Source: an uncultured Corynebacterium sp. (GTDB lineage: Bacteria; Actinomycetota; Actinomycetes; Mycobacteriales; Mycobacteriaceae). Taken from it: a stretch of 64,000 bases of DNA. Position numbers and translations under genes: made by a program. The notes under the pieces were generated by a model. It did no database searches. It saw only the letters and a program-made list of their open reading frames with translations, and was not told the origin of the DNA. The number at the start of each line of letters is the position of its first letter. The stretch's first letter is position 1. The stretch lies in NCBI GenBank assembly GCA_943914355.1, contig CALUBS010000008.1:1-64000 (forward strand). Reading direction: 5' to 3'. Shown piece after piece: positions 63,374 to 64,000 of the stretch.

Positions 63374-63952
63374 ATGAAGCCGATTCGAAGCGCCACCGCA
63401 GCAGTCCTGACCACCGTACTCGCCCTGTCTGGTACCACGGCAGTGGCTTCTGCGGAGCTTACCGCGGCCCCGCAGGTTCAGCAGGTTTCCACCCTTGCTG
63501 AAAAGTACAACGTTACTTTGCCCAGCTTTCTAAAGGCCGCACCTGAAGCTGAACCGGAAGTAGCAGCGGAAGAAGCGCCTACGGATGCAGCCGCTCCGGA
63601 GCCACAGGCCTTCGAGGCCCCGCAGGTTGCCGCTGACTTGCAGGTAGCCACCGCCGATCACCTAGCCCAGGCTGGTCACCACCCAGATGAGACCGCAACC
63701 GCTATCGCACAGGAATGGGCAAACCAGGGTGCAGGCGGTGAGCTTACGTACTACGGCGACGTGGCAAGCGGCGTGACCCACACCGATGAGGGTCAAGGCA
63801 ACGTCTACCGTCTGTCTGAAGAACAAGCCCAGGAGCGCCTCAACTGGTTCAACCTGGGCCTCGAGGTAACCCCCGAACCCGAGTACGGTTACGGCGTCGC
63901 TACTGCCTTTGATGGCGAGTTCATCTACATCGCGGAATATTTCCTCAACTAG
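63374..63952 (+). CDS. Small secreted protein, Ala/Glu/Pro-rich
   Basis: The 192-residue protein has a signal peptide (cleavage near VASA|EL), then a low-complexity Ala/Glu/Pro linker (about 50-90) and a conserved-looking domain of about 100 residues. The domain contains HHPDETATAIAQEWANQG and GYGVATAFDGEFIYIAEYF. The end is reminiscent of CAP-type secreted proteins but is too short for a firm call. Function unknown. The gene stands alone at the right edge of the window; no terminator is evident before the window ends. Confidence 0.75.
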   Translation: MKPIRSATAAVLTTVLALSGTTAVASAELTAAPQVQQVSTLAEKYNVTLPSFLKAAPEAEPEVAAEEAPTDAAAPEPQAFEAPQVAADLQVATADHLAQAGHHPDETATAIAQEWANQGAGGELTYYGDVASGVTHTDEGQGNVYRLSEEQAQERLNWFNLGLEVTPEPEYGYGVATAFDGEFIYIAEYFLN

Positions 63953-64000
63953 TTCTTATTCCCGCGATACCTGCCCCCGATTCTTCCGAGGCCCGCGCGC

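Overview
The window reads as a contiguous piece of a Corynebacterium chromosome; the species cannot be named from sequence alone. The evidence is gene content and order: mrx-folA-thyA, pgi / chorismate mutase / pcrA, purN-purH followed by amtR, the rpsR-rpsN-rpmG-rpmB / rpmE2-rpmF cluster, degP-mog-mscL, fthC / galU-glp-rimJ-glpR, pmt / rsmI, betP-metS, and tatD-rpf2-rsmA-ispE. This matches the C. glutamicum backbone as I remember it. Many genes have TANNNT -10 boxes 6-8 bases before the start codon, which is typical of leaderless actinobacterial transcripts.

The left end (1-2350) is accessory DNA. It holds a truncated ECF transporter S component behind a DtxR-like site, a decayed IS3-type transposase end, a 73-bp mini-element with IS256-like inverted ends, and an unrecognised 367-residue protein. 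The accessory DNA ends at the 3' side of a tRNA-Arg(CCU) gene. From 2.5 to 19 kb the genes serve folate/thymidylate synthesis, DNA repair (lhr-nei, pcrA), sulfur metabolism (cysQ) and central metabolism (pgi, chorismate mutase). From 19 to 23 kb lies a secreted-enzyme cluster: two M23 peptidases flanking a membrane-anchored histidine phosphatase. From 23.5 to 31 kb are a DUF6350 membrane protein, purN-purH, two lipoproteins, the nitrogen regulator amtR and a nucleotidyltransferase-like protein. From 31 to 33.3 kb are six small ribosomal protein genes in two divergent units; S18, S14, L33 and L31 have no zinc ribbon.

From 33.4 to 35 kb is a GlpT-type MFS transporter behind two tandem DtxR-type iron boxes; its 3' end appears frameshifted. 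From 35 to 46.3 kb the genes concern envelope quality control (degP), mechanosensing (mscL), UDP-glucose (galU), the gephyrin-like division protein Glp with its membrane receptor GlpR, and base repair (tag). From 46.3 to 58.3 kb come protein O-mannosylation (pmt), rRNA methylation (rsmI, rsmA), osmoprotection (betP), metS, acetyltransferases, tatD, rpf2 and ispE. The right end has a zinc-chaperone-like AztD lipoprotein, an ABC-F ATPase, an Abhydrolase_9 membrane protein and a small secreted protein.

Signals beyond the gene list: (i) a 13-mer, GGCATCGGCAAGC, occurs at least nine times exactly, nearly always encoding Leu-Ala-Asp-Ala, with further one-mismatch copies; (ii) a 23-codon cysteine-rich leader ORF with competing hairpins lies in front of rpmE2; (iii) 11-bp-spaced RTAAC-type direct repeats resembling MtrA boxes precede an M23 peptidase, glpR, betP and rpf2. 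No CRISPR array, rRNA operon or intact prophage is visible.
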